Positions 21,544 to 35,529 of a stretch of DNA of 64,000 nucleotides are shown piece by piece. Within the stretch, counting starts at the first letter, position 1; each line of letters opens with the position of its first letter. A program made the translations under genes and the position numbers. Source of the stretch: Lodderomyces elongisporus (taxonomy: Eukaryota; Ascomycota; Pichiomycetes; Serinales; Debaryomycetaceae); contig NC_083674.1 in assembly GCF_030384665.1 (NCBI RefSeq), positions 1,674,001 through 1,738,000 on the forward strand, read 5' to 3'. The notes beneath the pieces are model-generated. The model had not been told where the DNA came from. It did no database searches and was given only the letters and a program-made list of their open reading frames with translations.

Positions 21544-22227
21544 TATTACCTAAATGGTAGTGACGAACTTATTTAAAACTTAAAGACTAATCGATAATAA
21601 AAAAAAAGAAATATAATACTGAGGACAAAAATACAATTGTCAATTGGAAACAAAAGGTAGTGATGGAAGTTGTTGGATGAAAATGGAATCGGTGGATAGG
21701 AACAACGACTTAATCTAAGAGTGGTAGTTGAAACCTGTTGTTCACCCAGAGTGCGGACTCCATTATTCTTCGGCATTTTCAAATATGCTACCAAATGTAC
21801 GCTTAGAAGTATAGCCGACATAAAATATTGACATTTAAAGTTGCAAAGCCAAAAAACCAAAAAAAATAAAAAGTAAAAGGAACAAAAGGGAAAAAGTTGA
21901 ATGAAAAAATATACAAGAGATGGAAGCTTGGTACAGTCCATTACAAGAAGGAAGGAAAAGAGAGAAAGAAAAAAAGAAAAAAAGAAAGGAAGAAAGAAAG
22001 AATCAAAAGAGAAATGCCAAATAATAAACAGAAAATAGTTTCAAGAAGTAAAAAATCTGTACAATAAATGGGCATTAGTAGCCAGCTGATCAATGAAGTG
22101 AATAATGAAGGATAGAAGCGTTGATAAGGATGATAATTTTTCTTTTTACTAAATGTTAGTAATTTGCATAGTCTTTCTATCCTTTCGTCATGTCACCATT
22201 CTACCCCTATGACACGTTTCAAATACC
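21544..22227. other. Gene-free region: ARC35 promoter and SKY1 3' flank
   Basis: A 122-codon minus frame (21573-21941) is hydrophobic, AT-derived and unlike any family, so it is not called. Purine repeats lie at 21958-22005. Just after the SKY1 stop there is an intron-like arrangement with a TTACTAAC branch site (see findings). Confidence 0.65.
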
Positions 22228-26479
<4,252 letters not shown>

Positions 26480-28582
26480 TTAATCCATGTTGGTATCGCC
26501 TTCAGCATCTTTTCCACCGGCTTTAGCGTTTTTTCTTTGCTCAGCCATCTTTTCAGCCATAGCTTGGGCTTGCTTAGCCTCTTGCTTTTGTCTGTATTGT
26601 TCCTTCTTTTCTTGCTCCTTGGCCAAGTATCTACCTCTAATGATGTTACCAATTGAAGCCAATTCTTCATATTTGGCAATGTATTTGGCCTTCTTGGCAT
26701 CTTCACCATCTCCATAAAGCCAGTCCTCAGCTTTGTTCAATAACCCAGTCAATTTCTCAACTTCTTGTGGTTGGGCAAACTCCTTGTATTGATCTTCCAA
26801 TTTACCTCTTAATTCGTAAATGTACTCCTCCAATTGGTTCTTCTTCTCTTCGGTGTCAGCAACCAATTTATCTTCCATAATCATTTGTGCTTCTTGCTCG
26901 ATAAAAGATTGGAGTGTAGCATTTGGCAAAGCAGCACATACAACATCAATTGTACAGTCATTCTTCTTAACCAATTTCTTGACTTCTTTGTATTGTGGCT
27001 CTTGCTCTTCTTCTTCATCTGCATCTTCGGCACCTTCTGCTTTTGGAGTAGGCTCAATCAATTCCTTGACAATTTGCTCTTCAACGGTGTGTGCGGACTC
27101 AATAGTGTAGAATCCAGATGGGTCGTTTCTCAACTTCAACTTAACAGCAATTGATGGCTCGTTTTCATTCAAAACAACATTGCCAATGGTCCACTTGGCA
27201 ATAAAGTGCTCAGTTCCCTTTGGCAACTCCTCAGATTTGGTGTATTTAGCCTCAACATCGAAAGATGGACCCTTTCTGTATAAAGTGATAATCTTAGTGC
27301 TTGGGAACAAACCACCTTTGGGGAAAACCTCCAAGTGGTCTTCATCTTCATTATCTTCCTTGTCCCAAAAGTACGAAACGGTGTATTGGTTGTAGTCTTC
27401 GAATTTGAATGGTCTGACTCTAACAGTTGGTGAGTGACAAGCACAAATGTATGCGTTACCTTTGGCAATAGCCTCATCTTGGTTCAAAGTGAATGACAAT
27501 GGCTTACCAAAAACCTTGGAAATAGCATCCTTAACAGCTGGGATTCTTGAAGAACCACCAATAACTTCAATGGAGTCCAAGTCCTTAGCTTCCAATTTGG
27601 CATCCTTCAATGCAGCCTCGATTGGAACATTCAACTTGGCCAACAATGGCTGTACCAACTCTTCCAATTCTTCTCTGGTCAATGAAGAAGAGACATCAAC
27701 ATCATTCATAACACTCTCAATGTTGAATGGAGCTTGAGTGTTGGCACTCAAAACCTTCTTCAATTTCTCAGCAGCGGTCAACACTCTGTAGTAAGCTTTT
27801 GGATTTTCTCTAACATCAATCTTGTACTTACCCTTGAATTCATCAGCAAAATGTTGAGCAATAGCATGGTCAAAGTTTCTTCCACCAAAGTGCTTGTCAT
27901 AAGCAGAACCAAGAATCTTCAACTCACCTCTCTTAACAGCGGCAATGGAGACTTGGTAAGAACTGTGACCAACATCAACAAATGCAACCTTCTTGTAATC
28001 ATCCTCAGGCAAATCGGCAGCCTTAAAAACACCGTAACCAACAGCGGCGGCAGTCATCTCATTAACAATTCTGACTGGGTTCAATCCAGCGATTCTACAA
28101 GCATCAGCTGCAGCACGACGTTGCTTCTCGGTGTACCATCCTGGGACAGATAAACAGATATCAGAGATGTTACCCTTGGTATCCTTGTGGGCGGTGTCCT
28201 TGATCTTGTCCAAGTACATAGCCAACAATTGAGTAGCTGTAAACTCTTGGTTCTTGCCCAAATATTTCACCTTGGCAGAGACACCGTGGTCTTCCTTATT
28301 CTGGAGCAATGGAACTGTAAAGTATTGTTCTTCAATCTTGAAGTCTGGGTGGTCGTGAGGTAAACCAACAATTCTTTTCAAGTTCTCAACGGTGTTCTTG
28401 ATGTTTGAGGTTTGCTGATTCTTGGCGGTTTCACCAAGGTATCTTGACTTTGGACCAAATCCAACAAGGGATGGTGTGGATCTGTTTGAGACCTCATTGA
28501 CAACAATATCAATACCTCTGTTCTTTGCACAAGCAATAACAGTATTGTTATTACCTAAATCAACACCAAATGGAGTAGACAT
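26480..28582 (-). CDS. SSE1: SSE1/MSI3, Hsp110-family nucleotide exchange chaperone
   Basis: A 700-residue protein starting [20 protein letters not shown]. The actin-like ATPase domain covers about 1-385, with phosphate loops at the N-terminus and near 197 ([14 protein letters not shown]) and the adenosine motif [11 protein letters not shown] near 340. A substrate-binding-like region follows, with the Hsp110-specific acidic insert ([14 protein letters not shown], about 515-530), then a long helical bundle. The end is a basic, Gln/Ala-rich tail. Sse1 exchanges nucleotide on Hsp70 Ssa proteins and holds unfolded clients in the cytosol. The single Candida albicans orthologue is named MSI3 and is essential. 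Codon use is strongly biased to preferred codons, as expected for an abundant protein. Confidence 0.96.
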   Translation of the reverse strand: MSTPFGVDLGNNNTVIACAKNRGIDIVVNEVSNRSTPSLVGFGPKSRYLGETAKNQQTSNIKNTVENLKRIVGLPHDHPDFKIEEQYFTVPLLQNKEDHGVSAKVKYLGKNQEFTATQLLAMYLDKIKDTAHKDTKGNISDICLSVPGWYTEKQRRAAADACRIAGLNPVRIVNEMTAAAVGYGVFKAADLPEDDYKKVAFVDVGHSSYQVSIAAVKRGELKILGSAYDKHFGGRNFDHAIAQHFADEFKGKYKIDVRENPKAYYRVLTAAEKLKKVLSANTQAPFNIESVMNDVDVSSSLTREELEELVQPLLAKLNVPIEAALKDAKLEAKDLDSIEVIGGSSRIPAVKDAISKVFGKPLSFTLNQDEAIAKGNAYICACHSPTVRVRPFKFEDYNQYTVSYFWDKEDNEDEDHLEVFPKGGLFPSTKIITLYRKGPSFDVEAKYTKSEELPKGTEHFIAKWTIGNVVLNENEPSIAVKLKLRNDPSGFYTIESAHTVEEQIVKELIEPTPKAEGAEDADEEEEQEPQYKEVKKLVKKNDCTIDVVCAALPNATLQSFIEQEAQMIMEDKLVADTEEKKNQLEEYIYELRGKLEDQYKEFAQPQEVEKLTGLLNKAEDWLYGDGEDAKKAKYIAKYEELASIGNIIRGRYLAKEQEKKEQYRQKQEAKQAQAMAEKMAEQRKNAKAGGKDAEGDTNMD

Positions 28583-29599
28583 GACGAGTATATATGTGAA
28601 TTGATTTTATCTAAACTTTCTTTTTCTAGTTTCAAGTAAAGAAGAAAATGATTGCTCTTAAACCCAAAAAACGAAAAAAGAAAAAAAGAAAAAAAGACCA
28701 AAGGAAAAGTGCTTTTTTTAAAGGGAAAAGGGGATTCACAATTTCTTAAAAAAAGGAAAAAAAAAAAAAAAATTATGTATAAACTTCTTTCAAATAATTT
28801 TCACTTCAAATGTCTATGGGACACACACACACACACACACACTCTCTCTCTCTCTCTCTCTTTATTCTTTAAATATATATATATTTTTTTTTTTCAGCTG
28901 TGAACTTGCTGACACAAGAAGATGATGGCACAAATGTAAGAAGAAGTTTTATACTTCTCAACACTAAACACTGTGATGCCTTTCATTTGGTAGCACTTGC
29001 CAAGAACATGGTAGTGTACATCGCGCTAAAGGACATTCCAGATTGTTCTTTAATCTTCTGGACACTTCGAAAGAATCACAATCGAAGAAAGAGAAACAAA
29101 ACATAAACAGGATAGAGCAAAAAATAGAGCAATACAGAGCAAAAGAAGAGGAATACAGAGCAATAACGAGAAACAAGAGAAAACAAGAGAAAACAAGGGA
29201 AAACAAGGGAAAACAAGGGAAAACAAATCCTTTTTTTTGTTTTTGGTTAAATAATTCACGAGGTTTGATGAAACACACGATAGATTACGTTGACATATAT
29301 GCTTCAAGCTTATCCATTTGTTTTATTGTTTTTCCTCTACTTTTTGTTTTTTTTTTTCAATTTCTAATTCTGTATATACAAAAATTAAAACAAAAGAATT
29401 TTTTTTTAGGACATCCAATAGTTCTGAAGTCCCTCCACGTTTTGTCTTGACTTGAAACATGCCTTGATTGAGCTTACCTTTCACCTATGGTGAGTACAAA
29501 ATAGTACAATCTCACATATTCTCATAGATTGGTTTATGCCAATGGATTGTGATCATACTATTATTCACAATTAAAAAAAACTTCTTTTATTTATTTATT
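28583..29599. other. Gene-free region: SSE1 promoter and NPL4 3' flank
   Basis: Contains A-tracts (28745-28775), an AC then TC repeat (28821-28861) and AAACAAGGG-type units (29170-29225). A plus frame at 28900-29106 lacks an ATG and matches nothing, so it is not called. No perfect three-repeat heat-shock element was found by eye. Confidence 0.6.
28821..28861. repeat. AC then TC dinucleotide repeat
   Basis: About ten AC units run directly into about ten TC units, roughly 250 bases upstream of the SSE1 start. Confidence 0.92.
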
Positions 29600-31402
29600 C
29601 TATGTACTTTGCTCCAAAATGGTTAAAAAAGTCATCCAACCGCCGCTTTCCATCAACTGTAAATAGTCATCATACTTTTTCTCCTTCACGTATTTGCAAA
29701 GCAAACTTAACTCTTCTTCGCTCAAGATCCCCATTTTGGCCACATGTACAAGCCAGTGGAAATCAAATAGCTCAGAATCGTTCAGTTTGATAAATTTAGC
29801 AACAGACGAGAGGTTTTGCAAATGATCCAGACCATCAATATCGCCGTGCCCTAAAAACTCCCTGTTCTCAATGACATAACTAATTTTACTAGTAAACAAT
29901 GGCTTGGGATCGATTGGAAACGAATCTGTTAAAGAAACAAGCAAAAACTCTCCAGGAAAAGTAGGCTTTGCATTCGACTTCACTTCCAACCCATACTCAT
30001 TAATCTTGGAATATTGTATATCTGGAACATATCGAGTATCATTGTTTCCGTTAACATAAATTTGGCTCGGTTGCGTTGATCCAGTAATAATATCGGCCTT
30101 CACCAAACCTTCAGCACTGGAGCTTACTTGGTATGAACGAGGTTCAATCTCGCCTTGCAACCCACCAGAGATCACACAAGTGACAAACTTTGAACTAAAT
30201 TCGCCCAGGTTGGCATACTTGGTTATGTTTGGATTTTTGATTTGAAACTTTGCCGCCATTATGATTTCCAAATTCGTCAAAAAGTAGCTATCCTTGTGTC
30301 TCTTGCACAATACAGTACCATCTCTGTTTCCAGAATCAGTCAAATCAGTAAAAACTATACCAACCTTCTGCAAGCCCAACTTTGCAGCAATTGCATCCAC
30401 AATTGGCTCATCTTCCCAGTCCAACAAAGTCAACCCGTCTAATTCGTCATGCTGTGGCGGCTCATAGATTGCTTCAACAACCGCTTTGATGCCCATTGGC
30501 ACTTTGTCAAACTTTTCGTACCTCCCATACAAATACCCAAATCTTTGGACTCCAGTTGATCGCCACACATTGATAAAGTCATTCAAAATAGTATGCGATG
30601 CATATTCCAAATGATCCACCATTCGAAATTTTTGCAATTGCAAAGTAATGGGCAGCGGCTGACATTTGGAACATATTCCCCGTGGGTAACTTTGATGACC
30701 TTCATTACAGTTCAAGTTGATGGCATAATTCGGGTTCTCCAAAGGCGCAATATACGACGAAGACAACTCCTTTTTGTTGAACTTGGCCATTTGTTGTTTA
30801 AGGTATGCGTGATACGAGATATGCTTGATTGCATGTTCCTTGCGGTAATTCTCGTCCCATGGTGGTAAAGGAGAACAATACTCACACATTCCTTTGGCAC
30901 CATGTCTGCACATCGAAGAGATTGGTCTGGACAATATCCCATCTTGTGAATCAAGTTCATCGTCAATGGGTAACTGGGAGACCTTAACTGGACCGTGAGT
31001 CGTGGGAGACACTCTGATAGTACTGGCGTTGGCACCAGAGGCTGTAGCAGGTCCAGATGAACCTCCAGATGAATTTATGGCAATTGAACCACTTTGCAGT
31101 TTAGTAGATGATGTAGAGGCAAGAGTACCTTGTGGTATAGCATTGGAATAGTTTAAAAAAAGTAAATCACCGTTCTTGAGTTGCAATTCAGATATAGTTT
31201 GATGTAGTATTGACAGAAGAGTCTTTGCTTGAGAACCCAGATCATTCTTATTATTTGGTTTATCTGAAACTGTAATTTGATCATAATCTGTAGTCGGTAG
31301 CTTCAGCGACAATTGATCGACTACTGTTTGAAAAGTAGAAGATGAGTCCGTATTGACTCTAAACATTCCATCTTTGGATCTGAATCGAAGAATTAAGGAC
31401 AT
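29600..31402 (-). CDS. NPL4: NPL4, Cdc48-Ufd1-Npl4 complex subunit
   Basis: A 600-residue protein; yeast Npl4 is 580. The first 80 residues form the ubiquitin-like UBX-type domain (MSLILRFRSKDGMFRVNTDS). The NPL4 zinc-finger region follows, with CRHGAKGMCEYC near residue 165 and CNEGHQSYPRGICSKCQPLP near 235. The MPN-like core comes next (QRFGYLYGRYEKFDKVPMGI). It lacks the JAMM metal ligands, as is normal for Npl4. With Ufd1 it recruits ubiquitylated proteins to the Cdc48 ATPase in ER-associated degradation and other extraction reactions. It therefore works downstream of the stress sensed through HAC1 in this window, though the proximity is probably chance. A GGTGGCGCA element 90 bases upstream resembles the Rpn4 proteasome-gene motif. 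Confidence 0.95.
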   Translation of the reverse strand: MSLILRFRSKDGMFRVNTDSSSTFQTVVDQLSLKLPTTDYDQITVSDKPNNKNDLGSQAKTLLSILHQTISELQLKNGDLLFLNYSNAIPQGTLASTSSTKLQSGSIAINSSGGSSGPATASGANASTIRVSPTTHGPVKVSQLPIDDELDSQDGILSRPISSMCRHGAKGMCEYCSPLPPWDENYRKEHAIKHISYHAYLKQQMAKFNKKELSSSYIAPLENPNYAINLNCNEGHQSYPRGICSKCQPLPITLQLQKFRMVDHLEYASHTILNDFINVWRSTGVQRFGYLYGRYEKFDKVPMGIKAVVEAIYEPPQHDELDGLTLLDWEDEPIVDAIAAKLGLQKVGIVFTDLTDSGNRDGTVLCKRHKDSYFLTNLEIIMAAKFQIKNPNITKYANLGEFSSKFVTCVISGGLQGEIEPRSYQVSSSAEGLVKADIITGSTQPSQIYVNGNNDTRYVPDIQYSKINEYGLEVKSNAKPTFPGEFLLVSLTDSFPIDPKPLFTSKISYVIENREFLGHGDIDGLDHLQNLSSVAKFIKLNDSELFDFHWLVHVAKMGILSEEELSLLCKYVKEKKYDDYLQLMESGGWMTFLTILEQST

Positions 31403-32068
31403 TGTGTGCTATTCTTTGTTAAGAAAAGATCCAGTTTTTTGATGTGTGTTCAAAGGGATAATTGGCAAGTGCACTTTCTAAGATTTCCAGTGGTGGCGCA
31501 CATACATTAAAATTGGCGGTTAAACTGTAGAACGATAAAGCGGTGAACTTGTGAGAGCTGTGCGGATAAAGTGTGAGTTTGACACAGTCTTGGGCGAGAA
31601 GTTTACAAAAGTCACGTGTGTAAGTCTACTATAGTGGAGTGGTTAGTTTGTACTAAATCAAACTTTCAAACCATATACAAGAATAGGAATTGCATCAAAG
31701 TTCCTATATAGGGTCATTTTTCTTTTTAGATAACTAGGATGTCGTACACGCAGTAATGACTACAGTAAATCATATTGAATGTGAAAAAGGAAAAGAATGA
31801 ATTTTTAATGAAGAAAGCAACAAGAAATAAAAAAGGGAGATGAAGGAAAAGGGGGAGAGAGGAAACAAGAAATAAAAGTAACCTTACTTTAAACTAAAAC
31901 TAGCATTGCACGATGACCATACCTTAGGTGAATTGAAAATTAATGTACTCGATGCTGATTAATACAATACCTCAATTGCATCGTCTTTTTATATAAAAAT
32001 ATTGAATTGTGACTGAAGAAAAGCATTTTTTTGTACCTCGGGCAGGATGGGACAAAACTGAAAAGCCC
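31403..32068. other. Gene-free region: NPL4 promoter
   Basis: Contains GGTGGCGCA (31492-31500, Rpn4-like) and GTCACGTG (31611-31618, Cbf1-type E-box) upstream of NPL4. The rest is AT-rich with no gene. Confidence 0.6.
31492..31618. promoter_or_regulatory. Candidate NPL4 promoter elements (Rpn4-like GGTGGC and CACGTG)
   Basis: GGTGGCGCA lies about 90 bases and GTCACGTG about 210 bases upstream of the NPL4 start codon. Rpn4 is known to control proteasome and Cdc48-pathway genes through GGTGGCAAA-type sites; the match here is imperfect. Function is inferred. Confidence 0.3.
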
Positions 32069-33220
32069 TTAGTTCACGTATACCTTGATACAGCTTGCAA
32101 AATCGCCCACAATTTGTCTTGAGCTCAACCTGTAATTTTGATGCATTTTTAATTTCTTCTCATCTTTCACTCTGTTAATTTGACTAGCCCTGTTTTGTTT
32201 TTTATTAGTTTTATCTTTATCGTTTATAATGCTTGAATTAACTTCCTTTTCCAATTTGACTTCAACTTCCACATCTCTAGTTCTTGGCGAGTGTACTTGT
32301 ACATTACTCTTATTTTCTAGCTGATCTGTATCATCAGTAGCTGCTTCGTCGATGATTTCAACATCATTTGCTTCGTTGTTTAATTGTGTTTCACTTTGTG
32401 CTTCATCTTTATTCTTTGTAAGTGTTACCATATCCTCATTTGAATTTTCCTCTAAATTTTGTACCTGTTCAAGTTCCTCAACGTCACTGTCCTCAACCTC
32501 TTTTCCACTTTCCACCTCGTCGATATCCACAACTCCACGCTTAATACACAATTCCATGCCAGTGTCACGCTTCAAATACTTTTTGGCATCTTCATACTCT
32601 ATAGCACGTAACTTATATCGTACTTGATATATCACATCCATCGGAATCACTACATTGTAGCCGTCAACTGTAAACCTGTGACTCGTAAGTACCCCTAGAC
32701 TCAGCCCCAGCTGCTGATTCAGTTTTGGTTTCTTGTTCTTTGATAAACTCTGTTCTTTTGGAGTATCACTTGTTGCCATATCGTATAATATAGCCTTTAC
32801 GCGCTTCTTGATCGATGATACAAGATCGCCAATTTCATCTAGTGAAAGCCGCGACTCGGTGATATTTATCAATGTAATTGGCGATTTTTCATTGATCGAT
32901 AATAAAGTCGCTTGCGAATGTGGATATAAGGGTGCTGAAGATATAGGATCTTTAGTTAGTTTGGTGACGGTCTTTTTCGTAAAGATCTTGAGCGGGAGTG
33001 AAAGCGTATCTGTTATAGCAACAAATGTAATCTGAGGAGCCATTTTGAAAACAGAAAACGAATTAGCAGAATTATTTAGTTTGAAGATGCAGTTGTACTT
33101 GTAGTTGTTGTACTTTAACTTGTACTTGTTGTTGTTGTTATTGATGTTGTTGTTGTTGTTGTCGCTGTTGCTAGTTTTCACAATCAAGCAAAAGGTGGAG
33201 GAGCTTTTTGTTTTTGGCAA
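32069..33220 (-). CDS. Unrecognised acidic protein (start uncertain)
   Basis: The open frame codes 383 residues, but an internal Met at 33043 (MAPQITFVAITDTLSLPLKI) looks like the better start and gives 324 residues. The 59 residues before it are Asn-rich low complexity produced by a TTG/GTT microsatellite in what reads like promoter DNA. The first 180 residues from that Met look globular, with regular alternation of hydrophobic residues, for example ITLINITESRLSLDEIGDLV and VVIPMDVIYQVRYKLRAIEY. The second half is disordered, Glu/Asp-rich (DSDVEELEQVQNLEENS) and ends basic. No signal peptide or membrane segment is visible. I do not recognise the family. A nuclear or chromatin-related role would be guesswork. 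Confidence 0.75.
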   Translation of the reverse strand: MPKTKSSSTFCLIVKTSNSDNNNNNINNNNNKYKLKYNNYKYNCIFKLNNSANSFSVFKMAPQITFVAITDTLSLPLKIFTKKTVTKLTKDPISSAPLYPHSQATLLSINEKSPITLINITESRLSLDEIGDLVSSIKKRVKAILYDMATSDTPKEQSLSKNKKPKLNQQLGLSLGVLTSHRFTVDGYNVVIPMDVIYQVRYKLRAIEYEDAKKYLKRDTGMELCIKRGVVDIDEVESGKEVEDSDVEELEQVQNLEENSNEDMVTLTKNKDEAQSETQLNNEANDVEIIDEAATDDTDQLENKSNVQVHSPRTRDVEVEVKLEKEVNSSIINDKDKTNKKQNRASQINRVKDEKKLKMHQNYRLSSRQIVGDFASCIKVYVN

Positions 33221-34516
33221 AGCTATAATGCAAAAAGAATAAGTAGAAAGGTAGAGAATGCTTTAAAAGTATAGATGCGCTTATGGGTGGGGGGGGGGGG
33301 GGGGGGGGGGGCAAAAAAAACACTATATGCCTCACAATCCATCAGTACAGTAAATGAACATCAAATTATATACAAACTACATTCAACTCGATTTTAAACC
33401 CCAAAGATACGATTTTTATTATCAATTAAAATACCTATATGACAAAAATAAGTTTTTACTTTTACTACTTGAAAAGAAAAAACAAAAAACCAAAAGAAAG
33501 AACTAAACATGTGGAAGAGAAGTCGTCAGTTAAAACCCAAAAAACCAACAAAAACCAAAGTGCACGTTAAATGCCAGAAACCAGCATCATTTTCATCTTT
33601 CTCATCATCATCTTCCTCAGCCATTGGATAAAATAAACAACTGAAACAAAATTCCAAGTTGCAAAATATGGGCGTATACACATGATAAGCTTCAATGGCC
33701 ACTTTAATCTTTAATCACAAAAAATTCCAAAATAAAGAGATGAGTCGTCGCAGCTAAAACACGCAATAGCGAGAGCGCGCCATTAAACATCTAATCAGTT
33801 TGAAAGTTTGCTCAATCAAGCTTTATAGTATAATTTCACGTCCTATATTTTATGCAAACTTAAATCAGCTTCATTGGTTTCAAATTTCCAATCTCTGGGA
33901 AAACAAATCTGAGAAAATAAATGTCCACTTGTCTTGTGGCTTTATTGGCAACAAAAACACCAACAAATAATAACCAACATGGTCAAATCCAGTTGTTTCT
34001 GTAAGCATCGCCAGTCCTTGTCAAATATCATTAATTGTCCATGCACATCCCAATTCAATATAAAACTTTGCTCGTTTTTTTTGAATTTTCTTAAATTTTT
34101 TTTTACTTTTTTTTTTAATTTTTTAATTTTTAAGCTTTTTTTTACTTTTTTTTCAATTTTTTTTTTCTTTTCCAACTTGAAACAATAATGATATAAGACT
34201 TTAACCAACAAACCAAACAAAATAAAACAGAAACAATTAATTAAATAATCTAGCGGTGTGATCCTTGTGAAACCTCCTCATTAACCCACCAGCAACAAAA
34301 AACAAGTACAACAAAACCACAAATGAAACCAAAAACAAAAACAAAAAACAAAACAAAAAGAACCAAATCAGTGTGTGCTTAGTACACACTGCATCCCCAA
34401 ACCAAACAATGAGTTATATATGTGTATATATATATATGAAAAATTAAAAGTAAAAGCAATCGCAAACGACAAAACAACAAAACAACAAAACAATCAATCT
34501 AAATTGTGAGATTCAT
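33221..34516. other. Gene-free region downstream of HAC1 exon 2, with a G23 tract and one possible tiny ORF
   Basis: About 1.3 kb between the HAC1 stop and the next minus-strand gene. It has a 23-base G run (33289-33311), T-tracts (34073-34165) and a TA repeat (34418-34437). A 32-codon frame at 33526-33624 (-) is noted among the findings. The 92-codon Lys-rich minus frame at 33942-34220 is an artefact of T-tracts. Confidence 0.6.
33289..33311. repeat. Uninterrupted 23-base G homopolymer
   Basis: The plus strand reads GGGT followed by 23 G and then eight A. It lies 69 bases upstream of the longest possible start of the 33220 gene and 246 bases upstream of the preferred one. Confidence 0.95.
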
Positions 34517-34677
34517 TTATAAACACAAGTACTCATTGAATAGATCAAATTCTTGAGACTGCTGTTGTTGCTGTTGCTGTTGTTGTTGTTGTTGCTCTTC
34601 ATGATACTCTTGTTCTTGAAAGTCACCCTGACTCTCGTATATATCAAATGATTCCAACAAGTCTTGAAATGGTGCTG
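34517..34677 (-). CDS. HAC1: HAC1 exon 2 (spliced-form C-terminal tail)
   Basis: This exon supplies the C-terminus made only after Ire1 cleavage. Exon 1 ends TCA-G at 35530 and this exon begins CA-GCA-CCA at 34677. The join gives Ser-Ala-Ala-Pro and continues APFQDLLESFDIYESQGDFQ, an acidic segment, 12 glutamines and the end SQEFDLFNEYLCL. The mix of acidic, bulky hydrophobic and Gln residues is typical of a transcription activation domain. The frame opened by the splice is exactly the one that stays open to the stop at 34517. The spliced protein would be 493 residues. The evidence is internal (hairpins, frame, composition); I cannot align it to a known orthologue here. Confidence 0.85.
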
Positions 34678-34685
34678 CAGACCAT
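34669..34685 (-). promoter_or_regulatory. HAC1: Ire1 3' cleavage hairpin of HAC1 mRNA (loop CUGCAGC)
   Basis: Minus strand: stem AUGGU, seven-base loop CUGCAGC, stem ACCAU, five perfect pairs. The loop fits the CNG|CNGN rule and is the same as the loop in mammalian XBP1. Cleavage is predicted between 34678 and 34677. Confidence 0.85.
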
Positions 34686-35529
34686 ATGAACAAGTGCAAA
34701 GCGAGCAGTTTGAAAAACTTTATAAATGTACGTGGAAAATAATCTTGAATATTGAAGCTAATCGTCCAAAAGTACTTGCTAACATCATAGAAATACATTG
34801 CAAGCACAAACACAAACACAAACACACAAGGACAGTTTGCTTCAATGCTATAAATCAGTAGTTATAATCTCTACCGCCAATCATGATTAGTGGCTTATGC
34901 TTCACAAGTTTGCATTATCCAAACGCAACGGCCATATGATAAAAATTGCAATGATAAAAAAAAAGCGTAAAACTTCTCTTGTCAAGAACATTTCCACGTA
35001 TATTAATTTCAGAAAACAGTCGGCATCAAATATTTTCCCAAATTAATATACTGCTCTTTAACAAAAAAAAAATTTTTGAAAAACCAAAAACTAAAAACCA
35101 AAAACATTGTTTTTGCTTTAGATTCAATTTCAAAATCAATTTTACTTTTTATCACCACTTTTTTTTTAACATCTCCAATCATTGCGTAAAGAGAACAAAC
35201 TTGTGCGATGCAAAGCACACTTCAATTGACAGATTAAAATTAACCCGACAAGCAGAGCGCTATCAATATGTGTTTGTGTGTAATGTGCATATGTAGACCT
35301 AAGTGAAAAAAGTAAGTAAATGTATGAACAATTCTCTTGTTCTTTTTTTTTTCTCCCCATTGGAAAATCCAAAGCAAAAAAAAAAATAAAAAAACAGATG
35401 AAAACAAATTTTTAAAAAGAAAAAACCTTTATACTGTAATAGCCAGGTTTATTCGATTTTCAATATTCAAGATATCCACCAAAGTTTTCATTGGCTGCTG
35501 CCGTTCTTGTTCAAGTGACAAAATTACTG
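34678..35529 (-). other. HAC1: HAC1 unconventional (Ire1-type) intron, 852 nt
   Basis: The intron begins CAGTAATTTTG at 35529 and ends at the G at 34678. It has no GT-AG spliceosomal borders and is bounded by two Ire1 hairpins. It includes the unspliced stop codon (35429) and about 750 bases of AT-rich non-coding DNA. Intron length varies from 19 nt in Candida albicans to several hundred in the C. parapsilosis group. Excision is predicted to use Ire1 and tRNA ligase in the cytoplasm. Confidence 0.85.

Noticed and set aside
21573..21941. 122-codon minus-strand frame between ARC35 and SKY1
   Set aside because: Phe/Leu-rich translation of A/T tracts in the ARC35 promoter, with no recognisable motif.
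28900..29106. 68-codon plus-strand frame after a T-tract and CAG
   Set aside because: No ATG start, no upstream exon could be placed and no family resemblance. More likely the SSE1 upstream region.
33942..34220. 92-codon Lys-rich minus-strand frame
   Set aside because: Arises from T-tracts read on the opposite strand and ends in unrelated sequence.
35495..35506. CGGCAGC and CAGCAGC loop-like sequences near the end of the unspliced HAC1 frame
   Set aside because: They fit the CNG|CNGN loop rule but the flanking bases do not pair into a stem, whereas the hairpin at 35517-35541 has nine pairs and gives an in-frame junction.
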